Assembly: GCF_006385705.1 (NCBI RefSeq)
Contig: NZ_VFRQ01000004.1
Span: forward strand, 1 to 64,000
Source: Pontibacter mangrovi
Lineage (GTDB): Bacteria > Bacteroidota > Bacteroidia > Cytophagales > Hymenobacteraceae
Direction: 5' to 3'
Length of the DNA: 64,000 nucleotides
The notes under the pieces were generated by a model. The model made no database searches. It was given only the letters and a program-made list of their open reading frames with translations, and was not told where the DNA came from. Both the position numbers and the translations under genes were made by a program. Positions 51,703 to 60,668 of this stretch are shown here, one piece after another. Numbering within the stretch: the stretch's first letter is position 1; every line of letters begins with the position of its first letter.

Positions 51703-52602
51703 ATGCAGATAGGACTGATAGGATTGGGCAAAATGGGCTATAACCTGGCGCTGAACCTGCGCGACCACCGCCACGACGTAGTAGCTTACGATATTTCGGA
51801 AACGACCATGGAAGCCATTGCGGCAGAGGGCGTAGCCACGGCAGCAACCATAGGCGAGCTGGTGCAGCAGCTGCAGGGGCGCAAGGTGGTGTGGGTGATG
51901 GTGCCTGCCGGTGCCCCCACCGATGCCGTGCTGCGCCAACTGGCGCCCTACTTAAGTATGGGAGATATTGTGATAGACGGTGGCAACTCGAACTACAAAG
52001 ACAGCATGGCGCGGGCCGTGCAGCTAAAGCAGGCGGGCATCCATTTGCTGGACTGCGGCACGAGCGGCGGCCTGACCGGTGCACGCCACGGCGCCTGCAC
52101 CATGGTGGGCGGCGACGCGGAGGCGTTTGATTTTTGCGAGGAGGTGTTACGGGACGTGTCCGTGGAAAAAGGCTACCTGTACACCGGCAAGTCGGGAAGC
52201 GGGCATTTTGTGAAGATGGTGCACAACGGCGTGGAGTATGGCATGATGCAGGCCATTGCGGAAGGCTTCGAGGTGCTGCACAAGAGCGACTTTGACCTGA
52301 ACTACAAAGAGGTGGCCCGCGTCTGGAACCACGGCTCGGTGGTGCGCAGCTGGCTGATGGAACTCGTAGAGAGTGCCTTTAGCAAAGATCCGGAGCTGGC
52401 TGCCTTAAAAGGGGTGATGCACTCTTCCGGCGAGGGCAAATGGACCGTAGAAACCGCTTTGGACATGGAAGTGGCGACGCCGGTGATCGCGCTCGCGCTG
52501 CTGATGCGGTATCGCTCTCAGGAAAATGATACATTTTCGGGAAAGGTGGTGGCGGCGCTGCGCAACGAGTTTGGCGGCCACAAGGTAGAGTCGGCGGAGT
52601 AG
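51703..52602 (+). CDS. gnd: 6-phosphogluconate dehydrogenase (decarboxylating), short form
   Basis: 299 residues, the shorter YqeC/GndA-like class. Rossmann start MQIGLIGLGKMGYNLALNL, substrate motif LDCGTSGGLTGARHGACTMVGGD and GHFVKMVHNGVEYGMMQAIAEG with the catalytic Lys. Converts 6-phosphogluconate to ribulose 5-phosphate; short forms often use NAD. Forms an operon with the gluconokinase, giving a gluconate use module. Confidence 0.88.
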   Translation: MQIGLIGLGKMGYNLALNLRDHRHDVVAYDISETTMEAIAAEGVATAATIGELVQQLQGRKVVWVMVPAGAPTDAVLRQLAPYLSMGDIVIDGGNSNYKDSMARAVQLKQAGIHLLDCGTSGGLTGARHGACTMVGGDAEAFDFCEEVLRDVSVEKGYLYTGKSGSGHFVKMVHNGVEYGMMQAIAEGFEVLHKSDFDLNYKEVARVWNHGSVVRSWLMELVESAFSKDPELAALKGVMHSSGEGKWTVETALDMEVATPVIALALLMRYRSQENDTFSGKVVAALRNEFGGHKVESAE

Positions 52603-52620
52603 CAGCGTGTAAAAATGAAT

Positions 52621-52655
52621 AAGGCCGGAGTTCCGTTTCCAGAAGCTCCGGCCTT
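52621..52655 (+). terminator. Terminator after gnd
   Basis: AAGGCCGGAG pairs perfectly with CTCCGGCCTT, 19 bp after the gnd stop. Confidence 0.75.
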
Positions 52656-52865
52656 AAATCAATTTTCAACTTTTAGCCATACTCTTTAACGGCACTAAAG
52701 AAGTAAAGTTGCGCTGTGCTGAAAAAAATGCAGAAAAAATCTACACCTCTGCCGCCTGAGCAAGTATAAATAACTCGGAAAAGTGCTTTTACAGCCTGTA
52801 TGGGTAGATTTTAATATTATGCCGGCACAGAAAAAATTGTAGATTTTTTTCCCATCTACTTCCCG

Positions 52866-53537
52866 CTACAGTCTGTATTGTATGCCTAGGCTCAGGTTAA
52901 AGGTGTTCATCGGCTGGCGGTGCTGCATTAAATTGCCTCGTGTGTCGGGCACGGTAAACCTTGGCTTGGTATAGAGCATGCCTGCCTCCGCGACTACCCA
53001 AAAAGGGGCGACGCGAAAGCCGATGCCGCTGCCCCAGCCCAAAGCCAGCGCTGTAGCCTTGTCCGCCGGCATGTTGATGTCGCCGTAAGTAGTCTGCACC
53101 TGCCAGGAGGCGCTGCGGTTAAAAGATGCGCCCGCCGAGCCGCGCAGATATACTTCTACCTCTTCGTGCACCGGCACCAGCAGATAGGCATCGGCCAGGG
53201 TAAACCAGGAGCGCCAGGCGGTGGAGCTTTTGCCTGTCACCAGCTCATCCCCCGGCTCGGCAAAGTTGTTGAGGTTGTAGCGGTTGTGGCGATAGCTCGC
53301 CGAGGCCCCGGCAGCCAGGTACCTGCCCAGGTGATAGCGGTACGTGCCTGAGAGCAACAGCCCGTCGCGGGCAAAAGCCGGGTACTCATCCTCAAAGGCA
53401 GACTTGTTAAAACTGCCGTTCACGAAGGAGTTGCCTACCTGCAGGCCGAGCACGTGCTTTTCTGCCGCCTCCTGTGTTTGCGCCAGCGCCGGCAAGCAGC
53501 TGAGCAGGAGCAAAGTATAAAGTATAAATCGCTTCAT
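52866..53537 (-). CDS. Outer-membrane beta-barrel protein
   Basis: 223 residues from the ATG at 53537, which begins a signal peptide (MKRFILYTLLLLSCLPALAQ); the extension to 53606 is rejected. The mature part has alternating beta strands and ends with LSLGIQYRL, a typical last-strand terminus. Eight-strand small barrel is likely. No ligand can be deduced. It is 10 bp from the acetyltransferase gene upstream. Confidence 0.7.
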   Translation of the reverse strand: MKRFILYTLLLLSCLPALAQTQEAAEKHVLGLQVGNSFVNGSFNKSAFEDEYPAFARDGLLLSGTYRYHLGRYLAAGASASYRHNRYNLNNFAEPGDELVTGKSSTAWRSWFTLADAYLLVPVHEEVEVYLRGSAGASFNRSASWQVQTTYGDINMPADKATALALGWGSGIGFRVAPFWVVAEAGMLYTKPRFTVPDTRGNLMQHRQPMNTFNLSLGIQYRL

Positions 53538-53547
53538 AAAGTATAAA

Positions 53548-53832
53548 TTAGTGGAGCAGGTCCTGGTGCTCGGGGTGCTGCGCGATGTGCTTTTTAACGG
53601 CCACACAGGTGGCGATTATCTTCAGGTTGTGGCGGCGTGCATAGGCCAGCGCCGTTTCTATCAGTTCCTGTGCCAGGCCGGTGCCGCGGTACGCCTCCGG
53701 CACATACGTGTGCGTCAGGTCCAGCACGCCCTGATTTGGTTTGGCATAAGCCAGCTCGCCTTCCTCGTCTTCTGTTCCTATCTTGGCCGTGAACTGCTGG
53801 TACTTCTCCTCATGGATGATCTGATGCTTCAT
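53548..53832 (-). CDS. Small GNAT-type acetyltransferase (YidJ/Gtn-like)
   Basis: 94 residues. The acetyl-CoA loop is YRGTGLAQELIETALAYAR, preceded by LDLTHTYVPEAYRG. This compact single-domain form with ending HIAQHPEHQDLLH belongs to the short GNAT family (DUF/COG2388 type). Substrate unknown. Confidence 0.8.
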   Translation of the reverse strand: MKHQIIHEEKYQQFTAKIGTEDEEGELAYAKPNQGVLDLTHTYVPEAYRGTGLAQELIETALAYARRHNLKIIATCVAVKKHIAQHPEHQDLLH

Positions 53833-53841
53833 ACTCTCTAG

Positions 53842-54543
53842 CTAAAGGTCAAGGCTATACTCCAGCTGCTCGCCGGGCTGCAACACTAACGTATCTTTTT
53901 GGCTGCTGCGGCTGCCGTCTGCCAGCGTCTTTTCGGTACGTACAATTACCGGCTGCCCGGCAGGCACTGCTACGCTATAGCCGTAAAAGCCCCAGTGCTG
54001 GCTGTCGTACAGGTGCATGCAGCTGTCGGGGTCTGAGGCGGCGAGCTTATAGGTGATGGTGCTGATGAGGCGCGCATACCGCTGCGGAGCCTCTTCGGCA
54101 TCCACCGTTAGGCGGAGCGCAGCGGCGGGCGCTACCGTGAAGTTCTGCAGGATGGTGGAGTCGCGGGCAAGGTTGTAGCCGGCGCTCCAGATATTGTCTT
54201 CGTTGCAGCTCAGGTAGCCCTCGTCCTTAAAATCGGTGATCAGCTCAAAATACCCCTCCGCAAATTCGTCATCGCGCAGCAAAAAGCGCAGCTCGTAGTT
54301 GCCGTTGGCATCGGTGCGGGTCATGGCTTTGTCGCGGGTATATTTTGGCTGTAAATAGCCGGAGTCTCTCCACTTTATACGCAGGGCAGCGCCGGCCACG
54401 GGCGCACCGTTGGCATCGGAAACACGGCCTTTTATAACGGTGCAGGAGCCGGGGCAGTACTTGCTGATGTAGTCGTTGTCGTGGGTGTCGCAGGCTGCCA
54501 GCAAGGCAAGCGGCAGCATTAAAAGCCAGCGGGTTAGTTTCAT
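53842..54543 (-). CDS. Lipoprotein with carboxypeptidase-regulatory-like domain
   Basis: 233 residues. Signal MKLTRWLLMLPLALLAAC gives Cys18 as lipid site. A CNA-B/carboxypeptidase-regulatory beta-sandwich follows (IKGRVSDANGAPVAGAALRIKW, RTDANGNYELRF). The C-terminal half is another beta-rich region with VAVPAGQPVIVRTEK. Probably a surface lipoprotein that binds or scaffolds. It is the first gene of a short minus-strand set with the acetyltransferase and barrel genes. Confidence 0.7.
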   Translation of the reverse strand: MKLTRWLLMLPLALLAACDTHDNDYISKYCPGSCTVIKGRVSDANGAPVAGAALRIKWRDSGYLQPKYTRDKAMTRTDANGNYELRFLLRDDEFAEGYFELITDFKDEGYLSCNEDNIWSAGYNLARDSTILQNFTVAPAAALRLTVDAEEAPQRYARLISTITYKLAASDPDSCMHLYDSQHWGFYGYSVAVPAGQPVIVRTEKTLADGSRSSQKDTLVLQPGEQLEYSLDL

Positions 54544-54683
54544 AGGGGCAGCCTGTTTGGTGGTATAAAGTTAATGTTTTTTATGTGATTTAAAAGATGC
54601 GGCCCCTTAAAGTATAACTGCCCTGCCCGAGGATAGAAACCTGTTTGGCAAGTATAATTTAGACCAGTACCTTTGCAGGCTTC

Positions 54684-54844
54684 GAGCCTGTTTAAATTTC
54701 GTTTTTGTAAGCGAAAATTGTTCAAGATGGGTTCTGGCGAAGTGTTTTTTGAATCGCATAGCAGCGCTATGTGGCGAAAAAAACATGATGCCAGGTTCCG
54801 TTTTGAGCGATTTGCAGCACAAAGTATGAATTTTAAACAGGCTC
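54684..54844. repeat. 161-bp MITE-like hairpin element
   Basis: The ends are GAGCCTGTTTAAA and its inverse TTTAAACAGGCTC. Inner pairs include GTTTTTT/AAAAAAC and a central CATAGC-AGC-GCTATG hairpin, so nearly the whole element can fold into one long stem. It occupies most of the 317-bp gap before the pseudouridine synthase gene. A short ORF running through it is not considered real. Confidence 0.65.
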
Positions 54845-54860
54845 TTAATTCCGGAACGCC

Positions 54861-55427
54861 ATGCACCGCCACTTCATCCTTTTCAAACCCTACGGATTTA
54901 TCAGCCAGTTTGTAAGCGAGAGCCGCAAAAAGAAGGTGCTGGGCCAGCTGTATGATTTTCCGGAAGGGGCTATGGCGATTGGCCGCCTGGACGAGGCAAG
55001 CGAGGGCCTGCTGCTGCTCACAACCGACGGCAAAGTGAGCGAGGCGGTGCGCAGCAGTAAAGTGGAGAAGGAATACCTGGCGCAGGTAGACGGGGTGGTG
55101 ACGGAGGAGGCGCTGCAGCAGCTGCGCGAGGGCATCACCATCCGAACCGAAAAAGAGTGGCACCGCACCAAGCCCTGCCAGGTGCGCAGGCTGGAGGCCG
55201 GGCCTGAACTGCCAGAGCGGGCGCGGCGCATCCGCGACGAGCGGCACGGGCCCACCAGTTGGGTGTCGCTGACGCTAACAGAGGGTAAATTCCGGCAGGT
55301 GCGCAAAATGACGGCCGCCGTGGGCTTTCCGACGCTTCGCCTGGTGCGGGTGCGCATCGGCAGCATCCGGGCAGCGGGAATGGCGGCCGGAGAGGTGCGC
55401 GAGGTCAGCTGCTTCGACCTAGGCTGA
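54861..55427 (+). CDS. rluE: 23S rRNA pseudouridine synthase, RluE/RsuA class
   Basis: 188 residues. ILFKPYGFISQF opens the catalytic domain, and GRLDEASEGLLLLTTDG carries the catalytic Asp44. KEYLAQVDG and GKFRQVRKM complete the RsuA-type motifs. There is no N-terminal S4 domain, which matches RluE-like proteins. The exact uridine cannot be read from sequence. Confidence 0.85.
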   Translation: MHRHFILFKPYGFISQFVSESRKKKVLGQLYDFPEGAMAIGRLDEASEGLLLLTTDGKVSEAVRSSKVEKEYLAQVDGVVTEEALQQLREGITIRTEKEWHRTKPCQVRRLEAGPELPERARRIRDERHGPTSWVSLTLTEGKFRQVRKMTAAVGFPTLRLVRVRIGSIRAAGMAAGEVREVSCFDLG

Positions 55428-55435
55428 GCCAGCGC

Positions 55436-55675
55436 TTAAGGGCGCTTTTGCCTGAGTGGGGCGAGCAGGTACTCCAGTCCGTTTATCTTGATCTCGTAGA
55501 TGGTGGCCAACTGCATGCCCAGCTTGCCGGGCGGGAAGCCTTTGCTGTAAAACCACTCCAGGTACGATACCGGCAAATCGCAGAGAAGCGCGCCTTTATA
55601 CTTGCCAAAAGGCATGCGGTGCTGTACCAGCTCCTGCAGGATGTGTGGTGTGGGTTGTGCGTGTGGGGTGCTCAT
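55436..55675 (-). CDS. DUF3820 family protein
   Basis: 79 residues. The block MPFGKYKGALLCDLPVSYLEWFYSKGFPPGKLG and ending YEIKINGLEYLL identify the DUF3820 family of small cytosolic proteins with unknown role. Converges with the rluE-like gene, separated by 8 bp. Confidence 0.85.
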   Translation of the reverse strand: MSTPHAQPTPHILQELVQHRMPFGKYKGALLCDLPVSYLEWFYSKGFPPGKLGMQLATIYEIKINGLEYLLAPLRQKRP

Positions 55676-55809
55676 AAGCCGAAAAGGTAGGCAAACTGAA
55701 ACATTGCACCAAGCATAATGTTATATACTTCTGTTGCTTCTGCAAAACTACCAGACAGGCAACGGTTTTGAATTTGTGTTGCAACTTTAAATCATAGGAA
55801 AACGACCGC

Positions 55810-57060
55810 ATGACGCGTAAACAATACTTTGTAATCATCCTTATACTAGGCTCGCTGGCCACGATCAGTCCCTTCTCGATTGATATGTATTTGCCGGGCT
55901 TTCCGGCCATTGCAAAAGATCTGGGCACCACCATCGCGCAGGTGCAGCTTTCGCTGACGGCCTACCTGGTGGGTATATCGGTGGGGCAGCTGCTTTACGG
56001 TCCGCTGCTGGACCGCTTTGGGCGCAAAAACCCGCTTTATGTGGGGCTGGTAATCTACATCATCACCTCGCTGGCCTGCGCCTACACCGATTCTGTTAAC
56101 TCGCTCATCCTGATGCGTTTTCTGCAGGCCATTGGCGGCTGCGTGGGCATGGTGGCGGCACAGGCCCTGGTGCGCGATATTTTCCCGGTGAACAAAACGG
56201 CTCAGGCTTTCTCGCTGCTTACGCTTGTTATTGCCGTATCGCCGATGGTGGCCCCGACGCTGGGGGGCTATGTTACTGCTGCCTTTGGTTGGCACTCGGT
56301 GTTTATCATACTTGCTGTGATCACAGCCCTGATTATGCTGGGCGTGCACTTTGCCCTGCCGGAGGGCCGTCCCGCTGACCCGTCCATCTCGCTTAAGCCC
56401 AAGCCGGTGCTGAAGAACTTTATCACGGTGCTGAAGCAGGAGCAGTTTCTGCTTTACGCGCTGGCGGGGGGTATCGCCACGGCAGCGCCCTTTGCCTACA
56501 TTGCTGGCTCCTCGGATGTGTTCATGAACATCTACCATGTAAGCGAGCAGGAGTATGGGTGGATTTTTGCCCTGTTGGCCTTCGCCATGATCGGCTCTAC
56601 GCAGCTCAACCACTTTATCCTGAACAGGTTTAAGAGCGAGCAGGTGATCAACTTTACGCTGTATTACCAGGTGGCGGTGGGGCTACTGCTGGTGGTGGGC
56701 ACGTACTATGGCTGGTTCGGAAAGATTGCGCTTATCGTGCTGCTCTTTATCTTCCTGACGGGCCAGGGCCTGCTGAACCCCAACTCCACGGCACTGTCGC
56801 TGGCACCGTTTACCAAAAACACGGGTAGCGCCGCTGCTTTGCTGGGCAGTTTCAGGATGGCGATGGGCGGTTTGATGTCGGCGATGGTGAGTGTACTGCA
56901 CACGGGCACTACCTTGCCCATGGTGAGCGTGATGGCCGCCTGTGCTGTAACAGGGCTAGTGATTCTGCTGCTAGGCAAACGCACCATCCGCTTCCGTGCC
57001 AGTCGCCGCTCGGTGGAGGAGGATACTTCCGTGCTGGTTTCGACAGGGCAGGAGCATTAG
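55810..57060 (+). CDS. Bcr/CflA-type MFS drug-efflux transporter
   Basis: 416 residues with about 12 membrane helices. The N-terminal motif SIDMYLPGFPAIAKDL is typical of the Bcr/CflA family and GPLLDRFGRKNPL is the MFS motif A. Exports small drugs such as bicyclomycin or chloramphenicol in relatives. The C-terminal tail is short and soluble. Monocistronic. Confidence 0.88.
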   Translation: MTRKQYFVIILILGSLATISPFSIDMYLPGFPAIAKDLGTTIAQVQLSLTAYLVGISVGQLLYGPLLDRFGRKNPLYVGLVIYIITSLACAYTDSVNSLILMRFLQAIGGCVGMVAAQALVRDIFPVNKTAQAFSLLTLVIAVSPMVAPTLGGYVTAAFGWHSVFIILAVITALIMLGVHFALPEGRPADPSISLKPKPVLKNFITVLKQEQFLLYALAGGIATAAPFAYIAGSSDVFMNIYHVSEQEYGWIFALLAFAMIGSTQLNHFILNRFKSEQVINFTLYYQVAVGLLLVVGTYYGWFGKIALIVLLFIFLTGQGLLNPNSTALSLAPFTKNTGSAAALLGSFRMAMGGLMSAMVSVLHTGTTLPMVSVMAACAVTGLVILLLGKRTIRFRASRRSVEEDTSVLVSTGQEH

Positions 57061-57726
57061 GGGAAGTTCTTTATAATTACTGCCTTAACCGTAGTAGGTC
57101 CAGTTGGCCTAATTGCCGGAGGCTGGAGGTTTGTCCACTTGTGCCTTTTTGATTTCGGGCAAAGTAAACCCACCCCTTAGAGCTACGCTCGCTACCTTCG
57201 AACTCCCGTTCTCGGTAGTCCAGAGGAGGGGAATTCCGCGGCACCGGGCCCAACCACCCCTACTAAGGAGGGGAGTTCGGTTCAAGCTCTGTCAGCCGGG
57301 GCTATCAAAAACTGATCCCAGTCCTTGGGTTGAGCGCCTTCTAGATTTCTGGTTTCGCTTTAGCGAAATTGCGACGCAGGAGCAAAGGAAATGTAGAGAG
57401 CGCGATGCCCGAGGACGAGGCCTCCCGGCCTCGGAGGGAGCCAAGTATGAGGTGAAACAGCAGCCTTCGTAAATCTTAGGATGAACGGAGGCTAGAAAAG
57501 ATAGCTTGGTTCAAGTTGCAGGAAACAGTGGCTAATAGCGGCACAAGCGGACGCTTGCGCCATGGAAATTTGTGGCTAAAGTATAAAAGACAGAAGAGGA
57601 CGCAACGAAATGCACGAGGGCTTTCAGCTTAGGCCATGACAAATGCAGAACAGCAGAAGCCACTTCAAGTTGCCTATCCCTATCCCGATAGAGAGTGATA
57701 ATAGCTGCACAAGTTGCTAAAAGTCC
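57061..57726. other. 666-bp intergenic repeat cluster
   Basis: No supported gene; a frame open across 57113-57472 runs through repeats. Contents: a short relative (57166-57235) of the 4156/22008 repeat, a G-rich palindrome AACCACCCCT/AAGGAGGGG (57245-57275), a TTTCGCT/AGCGAAA hairpin at about 57353, a composite repeat (57415-57562) ending in a REP-like palindrome, then plain DNA with a CTATCCC/GATAG stem near 57680. Confidence 0.7.
57415..57562. repeat. Composite intergenic repeat, copy 2
   Basis: Same three anchors in the same order as 41690-41837: CTCCCGGCCTCGGAGGGAG, GATAGCTTGGTTCA and GGCACAAGCGGACGCTTGCG (57540-57559). Confidence 0.65.
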
Positions 57727-58176
57727 CTACGCCTTCGTCATCTCAATATGGTCGATGCCGTCCTCGTCGTACACCGGGCCCGACTGCAGAAAGCCGAAAC
57801 TCTTGTAAAAGCCTTTAGCGTATACTTGCGCACCGATTTTAATCGGGCCGTGGCCGTAGAGGCGGTAGCATTCCGCAATAGAGTAATCCACCAGAACCTT
57901 GCCCATGCCTGTGCCGCGCACCGCCATACTTGTCACGATGCGGCCGATAGACATGGCATCGGGGTAGGAGAGGCCGGGCGGCACCAGGCGTGCCGTAGCC
58001 TCCAGCTCATCATCCTTATAAAGCAGAATGTGCTGGCACTTCTGGTCTTTGTTGTCCATGTCCAGGAACACGCAGGTCTGCTCCACCACAAACACCTCGC
58101 TGCGCAGGCGCAGCATCTCATACATCTCGTGTGGGGTAAGCTCGTCAAAAGCTTTGCTGATCTTGGTAAGGCTCAT
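57727..58176 (-). CDS. ElaA-like GNAT acetyltransferase
   Basis: 149 residues from the ATG at 58176; the extension to 58221 lacks support. ElaA hallmarks: FDELTPHEMYEMLRLRSEVFVVEQTC, the CoA loop SMAVRGTGMGKVLVDYSI and the ending KGFYKSFGFLQSGPVYDEDGIDHIEM. Substrate unknown. Confidence 0.88.
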   Translation of the reverse strand: MSLTKISKAFDELTPHEMYEMLRLRSEVFVVEQTCVFLDMDNKDQKCQHILLYKDDELEATARLVPPGLSYPDAMSIGRIVTSMAVRGTGMGKVLVDYSIAECYRLYGHGPIKIGAQVYAKGFYKSFGFLQSGPVYDEDGIDHIEMTKA

Positions 58177-58243
58177 GCAGGATATTTCGTCAAAAGGTAA
58201 CACCACAAAGATAGCATTCATTGGCCACCTATGAGCACAAAAA

Positions 58244-58268
58244 AGCCGCTGCGGTTCGGGCAGCGGCT
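58244..58268 (-). terminator. Terminator after the aldo/keto reductase gene
   Basis: AGCCGCTGC pairs perfectly with GCAGCGGCT and is followed on the minus strand by TTTTTT. Confidence 0.75.
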
Positions 58269-58337
58269 CTGTTTATACTTTGCGGCAGGGCGCAAACGGG
58301 TGCTGGCGCCATACTTTCTGCTGCAGGTATGCTTTAT

Positions 58338-59309
58338 TTACTGCGACCACTCGGTCGGCTGGCGGTCCCAGCGGTGGCCTTTTAGCTCCTGCACCAGCTC
58401 CTGGGGCAGGCCTTTGCCGTCGCTGCTGGCCAGGTTGGCCTCTACGTGGTTGGCTTTGCGCATGCCCGGTATGGTGGTGCTGATCTGCGGGTTGCTCAGG
58501 ATAAAGCGCAGCGCCATCTCGGCCATCGTCATACCTTGCGGCACCAGCGGTTTTAGCGCGTCGGCGTGGTCCACGCTGCTGTTCAGGTTTTCCGGCACAA
58601 AGTACGTGTTGCGCCAGTCGCCTTCCGGAAAAGTGGTGTCTTTGGTGAGGTTGCCGGTCAGGGTGCCTTCGTCAAACGGTACGCGGGCGATGATGCCGAT
58701 GTCCAGCTTCTCACAGAGCGGGAACAGCTCATCCTCCGGCGCCTGGTCGAAGATGTTGTAGATAACCTGCACGGCGCTGATATGGCCGGTCTGCAGCGTT
58801 TTCAGCACGTTTTCCGGCTCCCAGCGGTTCACGCTGATGCCCATGTGCTGTATCTTGCCGTCGGCTTTCAGCTTTTCCACAGCGCGCTGCCACTCCTCGT
58901 GCTCGGCCCAACTGTCTTCCCACACATGGAACTGCTGCAGGTCTATCGTTTCCACGCCCAGGTTCTTCAGGCTTTTCTCGGTGTACTCTACTATGTGGCT
59001 GGCCGGAAAAACATCCTCCAGCTTAAACTCCGGTTTGGAGGGCCATGTAAAGTTCTTCGGCGGGATTTTGGTAGCCACATACAGCCTCTTGTCTGCGTGG
59101 CGCTTGAGTAGCTGGCCCAGCAGCTCCTCGCTATGGCCTTTGCCGTAGCCCCAGGCGGTATCGAAAAAGTTGCATCCGCGCTCCACGGCCAGGTCCAAAG
59201 ACTGCTCCGACTGCCGGTCATCCGACTCTGTCCAGCCGGCCATGCCCCACATACCGTAGCCCACTTCGCTTATGTTCCAGCCTGTGCGGCCAAATCGTCT
59301 GTATTGCAT
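58338..59309 (-). CDS. Aldo/keto reductase
   Basis: 323 residues, a TIM-barrel NADPH oxidoreductase. The catalytic set is visible: Asp50 and Tyr55 in FFDTAWGYGKGHSEELLG, a Lys in YVATKIPPKN, and a His in LQQFHVWED. The C-terminal cofactor region reads ISTTIPGMRKANHVEANL. Substrate unknown; similar proteins are annotated as YdhF/Gcy-like. Single gene. Confidence 0.88.
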   Translation of the reverse strand: MQYRRFGRTGWNISEVGYGMWGMAGWTESDDRQSEQSLDLAVERGCNFFDTAWGYGKGHSEELLGQLLKRHADKRLYVATKIPPKNFTWPSKPEFKLEDVFPASHIVEYTEKSLKNLGVETIDLQQFHVWEDSWAEHEEWQRAVEKLKADGKIQHMGISVNRWEPENVLKTLQTGHISAVQVIYNIFDQAPEDELFPLCEKLDIGIIARVPFDEGTLTGNLTKDTTFPEGDWRNTYFVPENLNSSVDHADALKPLVPQGMTMAEMALRFILSNPQISTTIPGMRKANHVEANLASSDGKGLPQELVQELKGHRWDRQPTEWSQ

Positions 59310-59550
59310 AAGTATGGTTTAGTTTGGTAGATGCCTAAGGTACGAAAAAGCAGGAAAAAATGTGCCCCTGGTTAGGCCTGCCAGCGAAAAGAAGGCGTAG
59401 TGGAAACAAAATGCGCTTACGATTGTATGTATGTACACAGGAATTAGGTGAGGCTGAGTGCGCAGAACGATATATGCTCCGGCTCGTTAAGTCTAATTCC
59501 CTATCACCCAAGGAATTTAATTTATCCGATAACTACAAAAAACAACAAGT

Positions 59551-60087
59551 ATGGCAAAGACAAAATGGCTAACAGACCCCACGCACAGCGAAGTGCAGTT
59601 TAAGGTGAAGCACCTGATGATCTCCACCGTGACGGGCTATTTCGGCAAGTTTAATGTGGAAGTGGAGACAGAAGACGACGATTTCACCGAAGCCTCCCAG
59701 ATCCTGTTTACAGCTGACGTGGACTCCATCAGCACCAACAACGAGCAGCGCGACACCCACCTGAAGTCGGCGGACTTTTTTGATGCGGCCAACCACGAGC
59801 AGGTGAAGTATGAGGGCAAGAATTTTGAGAAGGTAGGCGATGACGAGTATAAACTGCACGGCGACCTGACCATCAGGGGCACGACAAAGCCTGTTACCGT
59901 GAATGTGGAGTTTGGTGGCGTGGTGGTAGACCCTTACGGGCAAACCAAAGCCGGTTTTACCGTTACCGGCAAAATAAACCGCAAAGACTTTGGCCTTACC
60001 TGGAATGCCGTAACCGAGGCCGGCAGCGTGGTGGTAAGCGATGAGATAAAGCTAAACTGCGAGATACAGCTGGTAAAGCAGGGCTAA
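59551..60087 (+). CDS. YceI-like lipocalin-fold protein
   Basis: 178 residues beginning at the ATG at 59551, without a signal peptide. DPTHSEVQFKVKHLMISTVTGYFGKFN, RDTHLKSADFFDAANH and GDLTIRGTTKPVTVNVEF are the YceI signature blocks. The fold binds polyprenoid or other lipid ligands; the lack of a signal suggests a cytoplasmic form. Ends in an unusually long terminator. Confidence 0.88.
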   Translation: MAKTKWLTDPTHSEVQFKVKHLMISTVTGYFGKFNVEVETEDDDFTEASQILFTADVDSISTNNEQRDTHLKSADFFDAANHEQVKYEGKNFEKVGDDEYKLHGDLTIRGTTKPVTVNVEFGGVVVDPYGQTKAGFTVTGKINRKDFGLTWNAVTEAGSVVVSDEIKLNCEIQLVKQG

Positions 60088-60101
60088 GGACCTGAATCAG
60101 C

Positions 60102-60167
60102 CACAGCTTATACCTACAGAAAGCCCCGGCCGTATGCGGCCGGGGCTTTCTGTAGGTATAAGCTGTG
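60102..60167. terminator. Perfect 31-bp inverted-repeat bidirectional terminator
   Basis: The arms 60102-60132 and 60137-60167 are exact reverse complements over 31 bp with a TATG loop. The inner part is AAAGCCCCGGCCG. It lies between the convergent YceI and DUF4168 genes and ends only 7 bp from the DUF4168 stop. Confidence 0.85.
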
Positions 60168-60173
60168 CAGCTC

Positions 60174-60668
60174 TTACTTCTGCGCCACGATTTTTCTGAT
60201 CTGCTTCTGTACCTCCGGGTCCTCGCGGTAGGCTTTCATCATGGCGTCATACTTTTCTTTTGTCAGGCCCTGCTCCTCAATCGCCTGCTGCACCTTTTCG
60301 CGGGTTTCCGGCTGTATTTTTACAACCTCCTGCGCTGCCTCGCTAAAAGACGCAATTTCCTCGGGGTTCTCGGCCACCTCGTCCAGCTTTTGGGCACGGT
60401 GCGCCTTGGCCAGTTCGTTAAAGCGCTCAAGCGTCAGGCTGTGTCCTTCTATCACGGCAACCATGGTGTCGCGGCTTGCCTTCTGTAACTCGGTAACGGC
60501 CGTGTTTGCCGCCACAAAGCTTTGTAGTTCCTGGTCGGTAAACTCTTGGTCGGATGCTGCCTGAGCGGTTGCGTTTGGAGTAGCCTCTTGGGCATAGGCG
60601 GTGTTGCCGAAGTAAACTGATGCCACCAGAAGTGCGGCTGCAATGGTCCCTGTCTTCTTGAATACCAT
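60174..60668 (-). CDS. DUF4168 secreted protein
   Basis: 164 residues with a signal peptide ending AYAQE. The mature part is almost entirely helical and charged: FTDQELQSFVAANTAVTELQ, LTLERFNELAKAHRAQKL and GLTKEKYDAMMKAYREDPEVQKQI. This matches the DUF4168 family of periplasmic proteins without known function. Single gene. Confidence 0.82.
   Translation of the reverse strand: MVFKKTGTIAAALLVASVYFGNTAYAQEATPNATAQAASDQEFTDQELQSFVAANTAVTELQKASRDTMVAVIEGHSLTLERFNELAKAHRAQKLDEVAENPEEIASFSEAAQEVVKIQPETREKVQQAIEEQGLTKEKYDAMMKAYREDPEVQKQIRKIVAQK

Noticed and set aside
54673..54915. 80-codon plus-strand frame before the pseudouridine synthase
   Set aside because: It translates the 161-bp hairpin element and then runs out of frame into the real gene.
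57113..57472. 119-codon plus-strand frame after the Bcr/CflA gene
   Set aside because: It is built from dispersed palindromic repeats and has no family features.
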